Source: Engraulis encrasicolus
Taxonomy: Eukaryota > Chordata > Actinopteri > Clupeiformes > Engraulidae
Assembly: GCF_034702125.1 (NCBI RefSeq)
Contig: NC_085872.1
Location: 33,860,088-33,924,087, forward strand
DNA: 64,000 nt
Reading direction: 5' to 3'
Made by a program: the position numbers and the translations under genes. Numbering within the stretch: position 1 is the first letter of the stretch; each line of letters starts with the position of its first letter. This document shows, one piece after another, positions 33,432-45,298 of this stretch. The notes under the pieces were generated by a model, which saw nothing but the letters and a program-made list of their open reading frames with translations, was not told the origin of the DNA and ran no database searches.

Positions 33432-33713
33432 CAGGACTACTGTGAATCCCACTCCATCAGTGGTTCACTCCATCTCTTCCGGAGGGTGAGGAGCGAGTGG
33501 CCAGGTGGTGAGCCTCCCCAGAAACGACGGGTCAAGGAGGACTACCATTACACTTGCGCACAGTGTGGCCAGGCGAAACACAACACAACAGGCCACTCTC
33601 AACTAAAGGGGCCCTTGGTACTGCCCTGCCCTGCCCTGTCCTGCCCTGCCTCCGGACTCTCTGTTACAGATGGGAAGGAGTCCATGCAGGGGAGTAACTA
33701 TGTTGTTCTGTAA
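33432..33713 (+). CDS. Zinc-ribbon-like coding fragment (candidate exon or gene relic)
   Basis: After an acceptor-like tttgactctag the frame opens at CAG GAC TAC and runs 93 codons to TAA. It has a basic stretch (PPQKRRVKEDYHY) followed by TCAQCGQAKHNTTGHSQLKG, that is CxxC with a downstream GHSQ. Similar C-terminal motifs (KCGQ, GHSQ, then a CPAS-like second cysteine) occur in a multicopy family of predicted fish proteins of unknown function. Between SQLKG and PASGLSVTDGKESM, a CCCTG repeat seems to have replaced a few residues. No upstream partner exon was found, so this may be a captured or decayed copy. Confidence 0.45.
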   Translation, partial: QDYCESHSISGSLHLFRRVRSEWPGGEPPQKRRVKEDYHYTCAQCGQAKHNTTGHSQLKGPLVLPCPALSCPASGLSVTDGKESMQGSNYVVL

Positions 33714-33787
33714 ATTGATTGAGGATATTGGATAGTGGGATAGGTGGATAGTGGGATATTAGATGGTACATTATATAATTTCTGTGT

Positions 33788-33995
33788 GGAGATAGCGGCG
33801 TAAGGTATACCCCCGCAGCCCCCGCAAGGCAGGGGGGCCCATATGAGGCAGGGGGCCCACATGACATGGGCCCACATGACACAGCCCTTGACTTGAAGAA
33901 ACAGGCCCCCTCCACATGATATCAGGCCCTCTTTTTTCGTTCGGGGGCCCATTCTTGGTAGCTTGCAGGGTGGCCTGAAGTACTTGCGTTACGCC
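33788..33995. mobile_element. Possible small TIR element rich in GGGGCCC
   Basis: GGCGTAAGGTATACC near 33797 and GCGTTACGCC near 33991 form short inverted ends. Inside are several GGGGCCCA(C/T)ATGA units in a row. Confidence 0.4.
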
Positions 33996-34403
33996 AGTGA
34001 GGTATAATGCATACTACACCTAAGATAATAGATAACTACAATGACACAATAATTGCAATATACAATACATATAAAATAATAATTACACGATTATTATACA
34101 TTTATTTACATTTTTGGTGCTGTTTTCACGCAACTCTTGTGGTGTAAGAGTAACACAGCCATTCTTTGGGTGGAAATTCCAGGTGCAAATCCTGGCAAGG
34201 GTGTCATCCAATTCAGCGTTAAAAAATGTATATACGTGTATATAGTTTTTAAAAAGAAAATACAGTAGAACACTGGAGCAGACTTAAAAGCTCTCATATT
34301 AGTCTGTACATTGACCATAGGGTAAAAAGAAAGCAAATGATATCTTTTCCTCTCTTTCCCCATTTCCTCCTCTTTTTTCCCCTCTTTCCTCCACCACGGC
34401 AGT

Positions 34404-34598
34404 CCATTATGCACCATCCTTGGCCTAGATCAGAGAGTTGCAGGTTTGAATGTTACCCTTCCACTCCCTGTCTCACTCCATGGCTGAAGTGCCCTTGAGT
34501 AAGATACCTGCTCCAGGGACTGTAACCAACACCCTGGTCTTAAAATAACTAATGCGCTTGGGATAATCATGCCAGCTAAGTGTAATGTAATGTACAGT
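34404..34598 (+). mobile_element. tRNA-SINE copy of a second family
   Basis: B-box-like GAGTTGCAGGTTTGAATG, then TGCCCTTGAGTAAGATACC and CTCCAGGGACTGTAACC, ending in AATGT repeats. This layout is typical of common fish tRNA-SINEs. Confidence 0.6.
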
Positions 34599-34974
34599 AT
34601 GCTATTATGTGCCAGCTGTGTGTGCACACATACGTGTATGTGTGATTATCTGTTTCAGGTGAATGAGACAAATAACTGACAGGACTATATTAGCCTGGGC
34701 CCAACACTACTGTCAGACTGCATAACATTTCACTTGTCATTTAGGCTCCTTAATGCACTTTAATGACTATGAGCCATAAAACAATACATAGTTAAAATCT
34801 CTGCAAGATATGCTATGTAATGGCAGGAATTTGTTTTTGTCATTGTTGGCTCGCATCTCTCAGAGATTCATGTTGATATGCACATGTCATGCTTCACTAC
34901 ACAGCAAGTACAGCTCAACATAGTATGATTCTGCAAAGGAAAATCATTGGAACAGTGTTTATATTTTTGTGCAG

Positions 34975-34978
<4 letters not shown>

Positions 34979-35060
<82 letters not shown>
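34979..35060 (+). repeat. (CT)n microsatellite
   Basis: About 41 perfect units. Confidence 0.98.
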
Positions 35061-35064
<4 letters not shown>

Positions 35065-35087
35065 CACATGCACGACATCATGCACTA

Positions 35088-35385
35088 CATCTTTGTAGCC
35101 CAAAGGTTGCCGGTTCGACTCCTGACCCAACAGGTTGGTGGGGGGAGTAATTAACCAGTGCTCTCCCCATCCTCCTCCATGACTGAGATACCCTGAGCAT
35201 GGTACCGTCCCGCCACACTGCTCCCTTTCGGGCGCCATTGGGGGCTGCCCCCTTGCACGGGTGAGGCATAAATGCAATAGCGTTGTGTGCAGTGTGCAGT
35301 GTTCACTTGTGTGCTGTGGAGTGCTGTGTCACAATGACAATGGGAGTTGGAGATTCCCAGTTGGGTTTTCACGCTTTCATCTTTA
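35088..35385 (+). mobile_element. tRNA-SINE, 5'-truncated (same family as 26903)
   Basis: Starts within the tRNA-like head (TAGCCCAAAGGTTGCCGG, then the B box GGTTCGACTCC) and includes GCCATTGGGGGCTGCCCCCT and the GTTGGAGATTCCCAGTTGGG tail region. The A box is missing. Confidence 0.8.
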
Positions 35386-35677
35386 TACACTACACAAACA
35401 CACCCATACCACTCCTCTCTTATACATAGCCTACTGTTTAAACTGGCTCCATCCGACTTGGTAACATGCATAATCCAAGGAAACGTTCACAGGCAATACA
35501 GACACTCCAAAAGGCATCGACATTATGGCATTTCAGATCTGTTGGAACATATTCGGAAATCCTTCTTTCAACCTTAATACTGATTCAATAGTAAACATGA
35601 AACATAGCTAGTATTTTTCCAGTGTTGTCACTTTAATATCTATTTTTTTGACAGCAAATATTAATCTGTGTTGTTAA

Positions 35678-35831
35678 AGGGGTATGCCACTAGCTTAGTG
35701 ACATGCTCCCTCTTTTAACTTGTCTTAAAGCAAGACAACGGCTTACATGAAAAATAAGACACTTTACCACCTTTATAAACCCTGGCCAACGATTTTAACT
35801 GTATTAAGCCCCAAAATAGTGGCATACCCCT
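35678..35831. mobile_element. TTAA-flanked MITE, copy 2 (one arm nearly lost, 154 bp)
   Basis: TTAA at 35674-35677 and 35832-35835. The right arm is nearly identical to that of copy 1 (14.9-15.05 kb), but the left arm is reduced to about 14 bp (AGGGGTATGCCACT), so this is an internal deletion derivative. Confidence 0.88.
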
Positions 35832-35994
35832 TTAAATTAACATTAGGCTGTGATATTCTAGACAACCAGCAGGGTTGGGTGGTTAGTGATCAAATAACTA
35901 CACCGCCTAAACCAAGCCCTACAGTCTGACTGCCATAATAATCTATGAATATCAGATAGGCAAAACTCAGCATGTCTGGACGTAAGTCTGCTTC

Positions 35995-36165
<171 letters not shown>

Positions 36166-36273
36166 TTATTGTCCCTGAGGGGATGTTAATGGTGTCCCAG
36201 AGGAGTCAGTTTCCTCTCCTGCACACTTCTCTCACCAACCGCGTCCAGGGGTCACCAAGAGACCATCAGTCAG

Positions 36274-36705
36274 AGCTGGACTGGCCATCTGGTATAGCTG
36301 GCATTTCACTGTGGGCCCTGCACCCTCATGGGCCCTATTTTTTTACATTTCTAGTTTAAAGAAACTCCCGCACACTGACCATTTCGCTGTTCTTTCTTTA
36401 ATAAACGTCGTTTCGGTACTAGACCTTCATCAGGCAATCTCTTGCCTGATGAAGGTCTAGTACCGAAATGGTCCAGCGAAATGGTCAATGTGCGGGAGTT
36501 TCTTTAAACTATTGCTGAGTGACCCATGGTGCCATCTCCGACGCACCTGCCAGCTGAGGTGTTCGAAAAAAGTCGAAGTTTAACGTTTTTTTACATTTCT
36601 GAAAGTAGGGGCCATCAAGGTGAGTCAGTTCTTTGCTGCTAATTACAAGGGGCCCCTTTAAGCCAAAAGTGCCCGGGCCCTATTTCTCCCTCAGTGCAGC
36701 CCTGG
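36274..36705. mobile_element. Possible hAT-like host element of that insertion
   Basis: CAGAGCTGGACTGGCC near 36274 and CAGTGCAGCCCTGG near 36692 are a plausible inverted end pair, and GGGCCC words are frequent near both ends. The limits are uncertain. Confidence 0.4.
36353..36585. mobile_element. Hairpin-bearing insertion with a 15-bp target duplication
   Basis: A perfect 15-bp repeat TTTTTTTACATTTCT flanks 36353-36585 (copies at 36338-36352 and 36586-36600). The first 158 bp (36353-36510) are a foldback with AGTTTAAAGAAACTCCCGCA pairing to its complement and TTGCCTGATGAAGGTC at the apex. A 15-bp duplication suggests target-primed reverse transcription rather than cut-and-paste. Confidence 0.75.
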
Positions 36706-37492
36706 CCTCCGTTCTCAGAGGGGATGGGGGGTGGGGGGATTGGTGGTATTGGGTGGTTAGAGCGAAGTACAATCCTTTCTGTGATATACAGCTCATAGGC
36801 AACTGTCTCGTCCCTCTTTCTCAATTCAAAAGTTAAGTATGACATATCTTCAGTGAGACGGCTGAATGGCTTATAAATAAAGCTATCTACTAAGTTGCAC
36901 TGAGAAGTGTAGTGATTCGTCATATCCACATGCTATTTCTAAAAATGTGAAATTTATTTGGAATTTATGTGTTTCCATTTCAGATGATCACTGGCAGTAG
37001 ACTGGAAAGGAGATACGTCTGCAGCATCCTATGTGCATAAGCCTGCTTTAATAATGCATATTATATACAGCTACCATACTTCAGCAACAAAAAACAATGA
37101 AACAACAAAAACCTGTATTAATCTGTTTGAATATAGAAGACAAATGGACAAAACTTTCTTCTCTGGATTGATCTTCAATGTCTAGACACATTAATAACTG
37201 TACAGTTTTGACTGCTTGTCTAAGCCAGTCCCAGTAGACGAACAAGCATTAACAATCACACATCAACTCTTGATTGGAGAGATTCAAGAGGAAGAGGCAA
37301 GGAAGTGGCTTTGTAATCATCAGTTGGGGGGAATATTATCAAAATGCATCTGTGCTTATAAATATATTGAGGCAAACAAGTGTTACTTATCAGACACCAA
37401 CTCCAGGTTACAGAGAAATAAGGAATAAGCACGGAAGTGCCTTGACGTTATATTGGTGCATCTGTTCTTAGGCATAAAGCACAATATTTGAG
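36706..37492. other. No gene recognised
   Basis: Short open frames only, no domain recognised. Confidence 0.4.
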
Positions 37493-37790
37493 TCAGAGTC
37501 AGAGTCAGAGTGTACTTTATTATCCCCAGGGGGAAATTTGTCTTGGGCTTCACCCACTGCATTGTATACAGTACTTACATACACACATACATTCATACAA
37601 CATAAAAAAACATAAAAAACATAGAGACATTGAACTGTGCACTGCACTGTGTGAGTATGGCATGTCTATCTTTCATTAAGCAATCTTATGGCAGTTGGGA
37701 CAAAGGAGTTCTTACATTTTACTAGTCTGCAGTTTAATGTCCTGAGAACTGTAATCCCATATCTGCTTATTAGTTTCAATTCTACCACAC
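37493..37790 (-). mobile_element. Possible LINE 3' end fragment (L2/CR1-like)
   Basis: Contains TACTTTATTATCCCCAGGGG then GGAAATTTGTCTT, a word common at the ends of fish LINE copies, preceded by four GAGTCA units and followed by AAAGGAGTTCTTACATTT. Family assignment is from memory and tentative. Confidence 0.4.
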
Positions 37791-38401
37791 TGTTGGATAA
37801 CAATAATTGACCACAAAAACAAAAAACTCTACTTTTTACGTGATACAATTTCACTGACGTTTTTAAAGCATGTGTTACTGAAGTGTTCAAATAAAGTACA
37901 ACTGAATATTGTTTTGAATATGTGTTGTTTTGAATACCATTCAAGTACCATTGTGTACCTGTATTCTACATGCAATACAGCTCCAGACCATTTTTATTAG
38001 AATAGCATGAAAAAGTTGATTTATTTCCATAATTCCATCAATAATGTTAAACTGCCATGGATTGTAGATTCATGGCCCAGTCTTTAACTATTCCAATAAT
38101 TAATTTTTTAATTTTTATATACGTTGGCCTTCCAGCTCAAAAAACCCATGAATTGGGGAATTCGCAGCATTAGAATAATGTAATAAAATCACATTTTTCT
38201 TCATCAAAATTCGGGTCACATTAAATCAGTTGAAATTTGGTACTTTCTACATAACATGCAATGTTCAATACTTGGTTAGGACATTCTCTGTCTTCATAAC
38301 GGCCATGATGCGTTTAACATTGAAGTCAATGGCAAAAACAGTGCATGGGAGTTATGGAAGCTCAGATATCATTGATGCTTTGCTGTCAGCTGTTCTTGTT
38401 T

Positions 38402-38607
38402 GTTGACCTGGTGCCCCACACTTCCCTCTTCAATATACCTTAAGATTTCTATGCCACGGTTTGGTGTTAACTCACCAGTTTAATTCTAAATCACCAGAAA
38501 TGAAACCCTTCTGGTGATTTAGAATTAAACTGGTGAGTTAGCGCCAAAACGTGGCATGGAAATCTACAGGGTATATTGAAGAGTGAAGTGTGGGGCACCA
38601 GGTCAAC
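38402..38607. repeat. 206-bp near-perfect palindrome
   Basis: Arms of about 97 bp: GTTGACCTGGTGCCCCACAC at the left pairs with GTGTGGGGCACCAGGTCAAC at the right, and AATTCTAAATCACCAG pairs with CTGGTGATTTAGAATT around a roughly 13-bp loop. Confidence 0.92.
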
Positions 38608-38631
38608 AGGTTCAAAAGACGTTAAGTTCAT

Positions 38632-38757
38632 AAAACAATGAAAAAAGAACCGCAACACCGATGCTCCCATTTACTTCATTTTAATCTTGTGACGTTGGAA
38701 GGGCCAGGGTGGCCCGAAACGTCACAAGATTAAAACGGTTCTTTTTTCATTGTTTTA
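38632..38757. repeat. Second hairpin, adjacent to the palindrome
   Basis: AAAACAATGAAAAAAGAACC pairs with GGTTCTTTTTTCATTGTTTT; TTTTAATCTTGTGACGTT pairs with AACGTCACAAGATTAAAA. The apex reads GGAAGGGCCAGGGTGGCCCG. Confidence 0.9.
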
Positions 38758-41700
38758 TAATAAGCATACCCACCTGAAAATGTCAGGTATTTCAGTATAC
38801 TAAATACTAAAATTGATCGATTCAATATTTAGAACAGCACAAATATGCAGTAGGCCTATACCCACCACAAAAAAATGCTCCAATATACAGTATACCCACC
38901 ACAAAAAAGTAGACTACACCACTGTTTTTAAATAATGTATTGTCTCAGGTGCAATTTTTCATCATCTGGAGTTTGGATTCTGCTAGATTCCTCTCACAGC
39001 CGAGAGCTAAACATAGACAAGGGCATGCGGTGTGAAAACTGTTGTGTTGAGTTTAGATTATTTAATTATAATGCACAGGCACCGTGCACCATACTGCAAA
39101 GCCACCGACAGGCTTGGCTGGACCCTGGATAAAGTGATTTGAAAGCCCCCGGTGCCCACCCTATACATACAGTACTATATAAGGGGGACAAAATTCAGGG
39201 CAATCTTTGTTAAATCTCAGCAGAGAACTCCTGATTCTTAAGTCAGAGCTGACATATCATCATTCATGTGAACCTCTGCTTAGTTTGTGGCGCCATCTGG
39301 CGGAGAGTATATAGGCATGCATGCATTTCCCAACCAATAACGCAGCCTTATCACTTCTGGTACTTCTGTGACTGCAAACAATGACATTTAGAGGTAATTT
39401 TAAATTAAACACCAACTTTATTAAAGTCACTAAACAAATACATTTTAATATTAATCATTTTAATATACATTCTCTTGGCACAAAAACTGTAAAATTTACA
39501 AAACAGCTTTGGGCTTTACATCAAAGCAAGATGGAGATCAACTCTGATAAATGCTGCTATGAAAACAATCTGTCAAGAGCAAAAAATGTGTTATTGTCAG
39601 AAGTCATGCACAAAAGATACCACTGAACTGGTAATACAGTTGTTCCATAATGAAGCATTATTTTGATTATTCATTTTCTGGTGAGTCATTGCGTTCTCCT
39701 GATTAGAACATCCACTTTTTGTATTAAATGAGTTATATTTCTGGAAATAGGCCTATTTATCTTTACTTTTTTCCCTAAAACAATAAGGGTACCATATGGA
39801 GTAAAACAGCAAAATTTGCTTTGGCAAAGCTTGATTGTCAATTCCGTTTTAATACTGTTGCTTTCAATGCAGGACATCACTACCGGTGGCCGCTGCAGCC
39901 GAGGATATACCCAATTAGTCTCACTATGTTTTAGTCTGAGGCAATTGGACTTTATTCTGCTTTGATCTGAGAGGCGGAATCAACAGGACTCAACATTGAT
40001 GATTAAACGCCGGTAATATATCATCAGTAAATACAATGTAGGCAGCATTGTAATTACACATCTTCACAATATGCACACTACATTAAAAGGTTATAATATC
40101 GCTTCAGCTACACTTAAGTAGTATAGTCAGTTAATGCAGTATGTATAAAATTGTATCACTTTGAAATTACAACACCTGGTTACATGGCACTTACAACCAC
40201 AATGCTGTAGCAAAATTTGTGTTTGTAATGCAAAGCATTTATCAAACAGTGAAAACACAAACAATATGACTACTCCAGGGTTGACATGTAGGTGCGGCAC
40301 AGCTGAATCCAACGTTTATCAATTGTGAGGTCCAGGTCTCAGTTTTTCGGGAGATTTTTTTTGGATATGTGCAATCACGCAAAAAAAACATTGTCGGGGA
40401 AATGATCTTAAATCTACCAGTCAGTCAACTTTGTACCACCACATACAGGAGACAAAGGCAAAAACCCTGCAGTGACAACCTGAATTGTTTTCTCTGCATT
40501 AGTAATGCCAAGGCTAAATGGAAGCAAGGAGAACAGCTGTCGATCCTTAATCAGTCATTTTGTCTAGTGCCAAATTTAAACTCAAAATCAAGTATAGGAA
40601 ACGATTTGCCCTCATAACCTACAGATTTAGGAACTCAATATCACACGTGTATGCTTTGGAAAGTGTTTGCCTGATTAGTACATCAGCCAGGGGGGGCAGA
40701 CATAAAGGCAGGCAGAGATTAACAGCTACTTCCAGTTTGACACGGCATCTACCCTCCACTCCATCCTTTGCCAAGCCTCCTCTCTTCCACACAATCATTT
40801 ATTGCCCAAAGAAAAAAATATATATAATCTCCAAAAAAGATGACATCCACAGAAGAACCTCAAGTGTACCACAGCACACTTTAAACTTTTGCATTTAGTG
40901 AACAGTAAGTATGCACTACTACTGCTATTCTAGGCACTTAGAAGGCAATCCAGCAAACAGCTGGACAAGATGTCAGTCAAAAAGAGCGCTACTGCAACAC
41001 ACCCAAGTCGAGCCAAGTCAAGGACCTAGCATACAGTAGGTGTGGTTGTTGTTAGTGTGCTGACAAGTGTTACAATCTGAAAAGATTTAGTGTGATGGCT
41101 CATTTGAATCCACATCTACACAAGGAAATGGTATTACAATGAGGCAAGAAAACATACTTAAGGACAGGTACACATTCACAGACCAAATGTGTGGCAGTGT
41201 TTTTGTACAGAGTGTGTTTATCTGCAGTTGTCAGGAGCTATGTAGTCCTATGAACACGCACACACACGCACACACACGCACGCACACGCACACACACAAA
41301 TATACTTCCTTAAGTGACCCAACACCTGTTGTTAGAAATCATTTGCAATCAAGAGTTGTGATCTAAACACAGTCTGAACTGAAACAATAGTAAGGATGCG
41401 TCAAACATTAAAACTTCACTAGGTGATTATGTCTCTGTGCTTATTATATGGAAACATCCTGTGGCAGTTTGCCATCTTTCCCTTTGGTAATTATTTTGAT
41501 GAAACTATATCTAAAAATTACAAAACCAAACAAAGAACTGCCTCTTCTTCAATCTCCACCACCACTTTTACAGGAACTCAAGCTACTGTCAACACACCAA
41601 AAAAAGAACTGGTGTGTTTGTATGCGTGTGCAAATAGCTTGCATGTGCACATGTGTGCCATTGTATTCATATGAGCGCATGTGTGTGTTTGTATGGACAC

Positions 41701-42433
41701 TGCGTGTGCGTGTGCATGTGTCAGCCTGAACCAGCTCATACCAGAGGGCCCATCCACAATTAACAACACCTTAAGGCAAAATAAGACAAGCACAGAAGTA
41801 TAAGTGCGGCAAATGACAATAGACCAACATACTGTAGATAAAATATGTTACCAAGACTTAATTTACCAGTGTAGCATCTACGTGTGGAACAAGAAATATT
41901 GGTGAGGAAGAGAGTTAGAGGAAATTAGAGTCCAATAGAGCTATAAGGTGCTGAATGTTGGATGGGAGCTCTGAGATAGCGTGGGCATACGTACCATACT
42001 GTACTTGGTAGACAGCTTCTCACATGGCCAATATGAGCCATTGTGCAATTAGACTTGCGTTCAGGTTCAGCCTAGTCTTAACCCTCATAAACAAACATCA
42101 CACATTTACATTCCACTCAACCATATCTGACTGCAGACAAAATCAAGGATATAACACACTAGCTATAGTTTGCCCTTCCTTACAACCCAAGCAACCGGGT
42201 ACACACCAACTTGTCAATAATCCACACTGAGTGTTGACAGCCTCCGGTACAGTCAAGAGTATGTGTGGGGGGGCTGCTGGCAGTCTAGCAGCTGTTGCCT
42301 GCATTGACTCTTGCACTGCTCTGGTGCCTAAAAACAGCTCTCAATGTCCCTGAGCCGCTGGTTCTCTCACGTGTTCTCCACTTTAAACTCCTGTGGTCTT
42401 TCTGTCCATCTTGTCTTTTTTTTTTCTTTCTCT
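38758..42433 (-). other. Region downstream of the slc25a42 stop; includes its 3' UTR
   Basis: No coding frame recognised. Minus-strand AATAAA words near 40800, 39955 and 39420 are candidate ends of the slc25a42 transcript. A CA/CG array lies at 41254-41298 and an alternating GT/GC stretch at about 41608-41720. Confidence 0.4.
41254..41298 (+). repeat. (CA)n with CGCA units
   Basis: Imperfect ACACACGC and ACGC units. Confidence 0.95.
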
Positions 42434-42750
42434 TTACCGTGGTGCGTAGCCCAACTTCCGCAGGAGGATCTGCGTGAGGTCAAACGTGGTGAAGCTTATG
42501 CCCACAGCTATTGGGCCTTTCACCCAGTTCATGCTGAGGCCCTTGTAGAGGCCACGCACAAAGCCCTCTTCCGACACGATCTCGCGCATGGTTCCCGTAA
42601 TGGTGCCGTACGTATGGCCAGTCACTCCTGCCGTCTGCATGCGCCTCCGCACCACGTCCAGCGGGTAGGAGGCAGACTGACCGATGAGTCCTGCACACGC
42701 CCCAAACGCCAGTCGCTCGTACGAGTACGGCTGAGGACGACCTGTTTGTT
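42434..42750 (-). CDS. slc25a42: slc25a42 last exon, third repeat and stop
   Basis: The exon starts after ttatttcccccag and encodes [14 protein letters not shown], the signature [10 protein letters not shown], then [20 protein letters not shown] and a C-terminus ending LGYAPR. The TAA stop is at 42436-42434. Confidence 0.94.
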
Positions 42751-45228
42751 CTGGGGGAAATAAAGAAAATGGAGAAAACAGCAAAGCGGATTGAGTTAAA
42801 TACCCACAGAAACAAAGTCAAAACATGAGAGGAAATTATCTGATTTAACGCACTCCAAATTAAAATGGCTTTATTATTTGTGACAAGTCCTAAAACCCTA
42901 AACAGACCAATCAACCAAATGCTAAACTGTGCTAAGTAAGTCACAGACGAAATAACCTCTCCATAGAGATGAATGGTATTTGCTAATCTGATGTCAGATA
43001 TCAAACAAGTTTGGTGGCTTGGGACTGTGAGTGAGATTCTCTCCACTTCAGAAGCCCAAAATCAAAAGTGCAGGGTGTGGATTCAAACAATGTGAATAAC
43101 CTTGCTGCCAGTTAAATGTAAGGAAGTAAAACGCCCATTGTTTGTTCTGAGATAGTCATCTAAAGGTGGGCTACTACCATCAAAATAATGCATACTTGGA
43201 TAGTACATCCTTATCAGTTTCAAACTCCATATCCATGATGCCAAGAGACTTTTTAAACCCAAGACCAATTTCAAGACAATGTGTTCCAAACCCCACCTTG
43301 ATTGCCTCCACTTTCTCATGATATGGACAAAATGTTGGAGAATAACGAAACAGGCGAACAGACAATTGAATACATCGATAATTTATATTTTAAAAATCTT
43401 TAAAAATAAAAAAGCATGTTGTACCTCCATGGAGCTTTTTAAGGGTCTCGTAGGTGAAGAAGCTGAGGCCTGCATAGGGAACCACCCCCAATATGGTGGG
43501 GGAGAATCCACGGTAGAGAGTCTTCAGACCCTCCTCACGAGAGATACGCACGAAAACGTGCATGATGTTACTATACCTGTGGAAGAAGAGACACACACAC
43601 ACACACACACAACTAATACATTTGGCGTGGTTCTGGCTCTTAAGACAGAAACCCTTTCTTACTCATTTCAACTCAAGGCTGCCCCCTTGCACGGGTGAGG
43701 CATAAATGCAATTTCATTGTGTGCAGTGTACACTTGTGTGTTGAGGAGTGCTGTGTCACAATGACAATGGGATTTGGAGTTTCCCAGTTGGACTTTCATG
43801 GCTTTCACTTTCACTTATGAAGTGTTCTGGCATCATGCACACTACCTGGCCATAAGGCATTGCCTTCACGGCTGCCTTCCTCAAGGGCACTCTTACATCT
43901 GATATGCATTGTATGAACTGTGGATATGGATATAGATACAGGATTGTGAGCATATTTATCTGGTAAAATGCAAGAGAATTGTATAGTAATTTAAATGGTA
44001 GGATGTGATAATATGCAAGCCTAAACCAGAACTGGGTGTTGTCTAGCACTGAAATGGGTGGAGTGGTCGAAAGTGGGTGAGGTCATGTGACCAGGTAATC
44101 ACCCTCATCACCTTTGGGTGAAATGCGTAATGTCAGAGTGAACCTGATGAAGCAACAGCGAAACGCGTTGTTCACCAAATAAACTATCAGCAAAGAATAC
44201 CAGTGTGCGGTGATTCAAACTTCCTTTACTTGGATTACTTTAACTGCACATCACCAGCACCTGGACAGTGGTTGTGCACAGGGACGTTACACTTTGAGTG
44301 CACTTACATCTCTTTGGGCGTGACGGCCATCCTGGCCCGTACCATGTCCAGCGGGTATGTGATTGACACAGCGGTGGTGCCTGCTAGAGAGCCGGCCAGC
44401 AGCCGCGGCACAGGGGGCAACGTCCTTTAAAGATAACAAAAGCAATTATCAGAAAAGTATGGATACTTCACACAAACACACACACACACACTCACTCACA
44501 CTCTTATAATACATTAAAATAACTCTAGAAGTACAGGTACAGAAACAAAAAGCAAAAGATGACAAATAGATTACAAAATTGTATGTAGACAAAAACACAA
44601 CTTTCTTGGCACAGGTAATAAAGCATCGATCAACCGTATTTCCAACACCCTTCAGAGGAGCGGGCAATCTCACTGCAGTTTACCATGAGACCACTGCTTC
44701 TACACCTCAGGGTGGCCAATGGGCCAAAGCTTTACTCAAAAAACAAGTTAAGCAAGCTACTTGATCTTAATTTAACGAAATTGTCTGTGGTGGTGCTATG
44801 GTCAGTCTACTTATCAACACTAACAATAAACCGGTACTATACAATATTCAGTATTTTAGTGTCTGGGTACTGCATTGTCATTGCATTGTTGCATGACATT
44901 TCCATGCAGCGATGTGAGGTGGAACACAACACCATGTAGAGAGGTGTTTTCTTAGACCGTGATATAATTACTATTGGCTATTTATCGACTGCTTGTTGCA
45001 TGTGTAGAATGGCTTGCATCAGACCATAGGCTGGATGTGCACTTACTTGCCCTGGCATTGGTAGTAACCACCCAGCAACCTCTTGTATTGCTCGTGAGCA
45101 CAGAACTGGATGGCAGCATAAGGAATAACACGGACCATGGTAGCAGAGTTACCCCGCCACAGACTAAGGAAGCCATCCTTCAGATAGGTTCGGTATATCA
45201 GCAAGTAGGCCTCCTAATCACAGAGAGT

Positions 45229-45298
<70 letters not shown>

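Noticed and set aside
42480..43046. 188-codon minus-strand frame overlapping the last slc25a42 exon
   Set aside because: Alternate frame of the exon plus intron; the carrier frame is clearly the real one.
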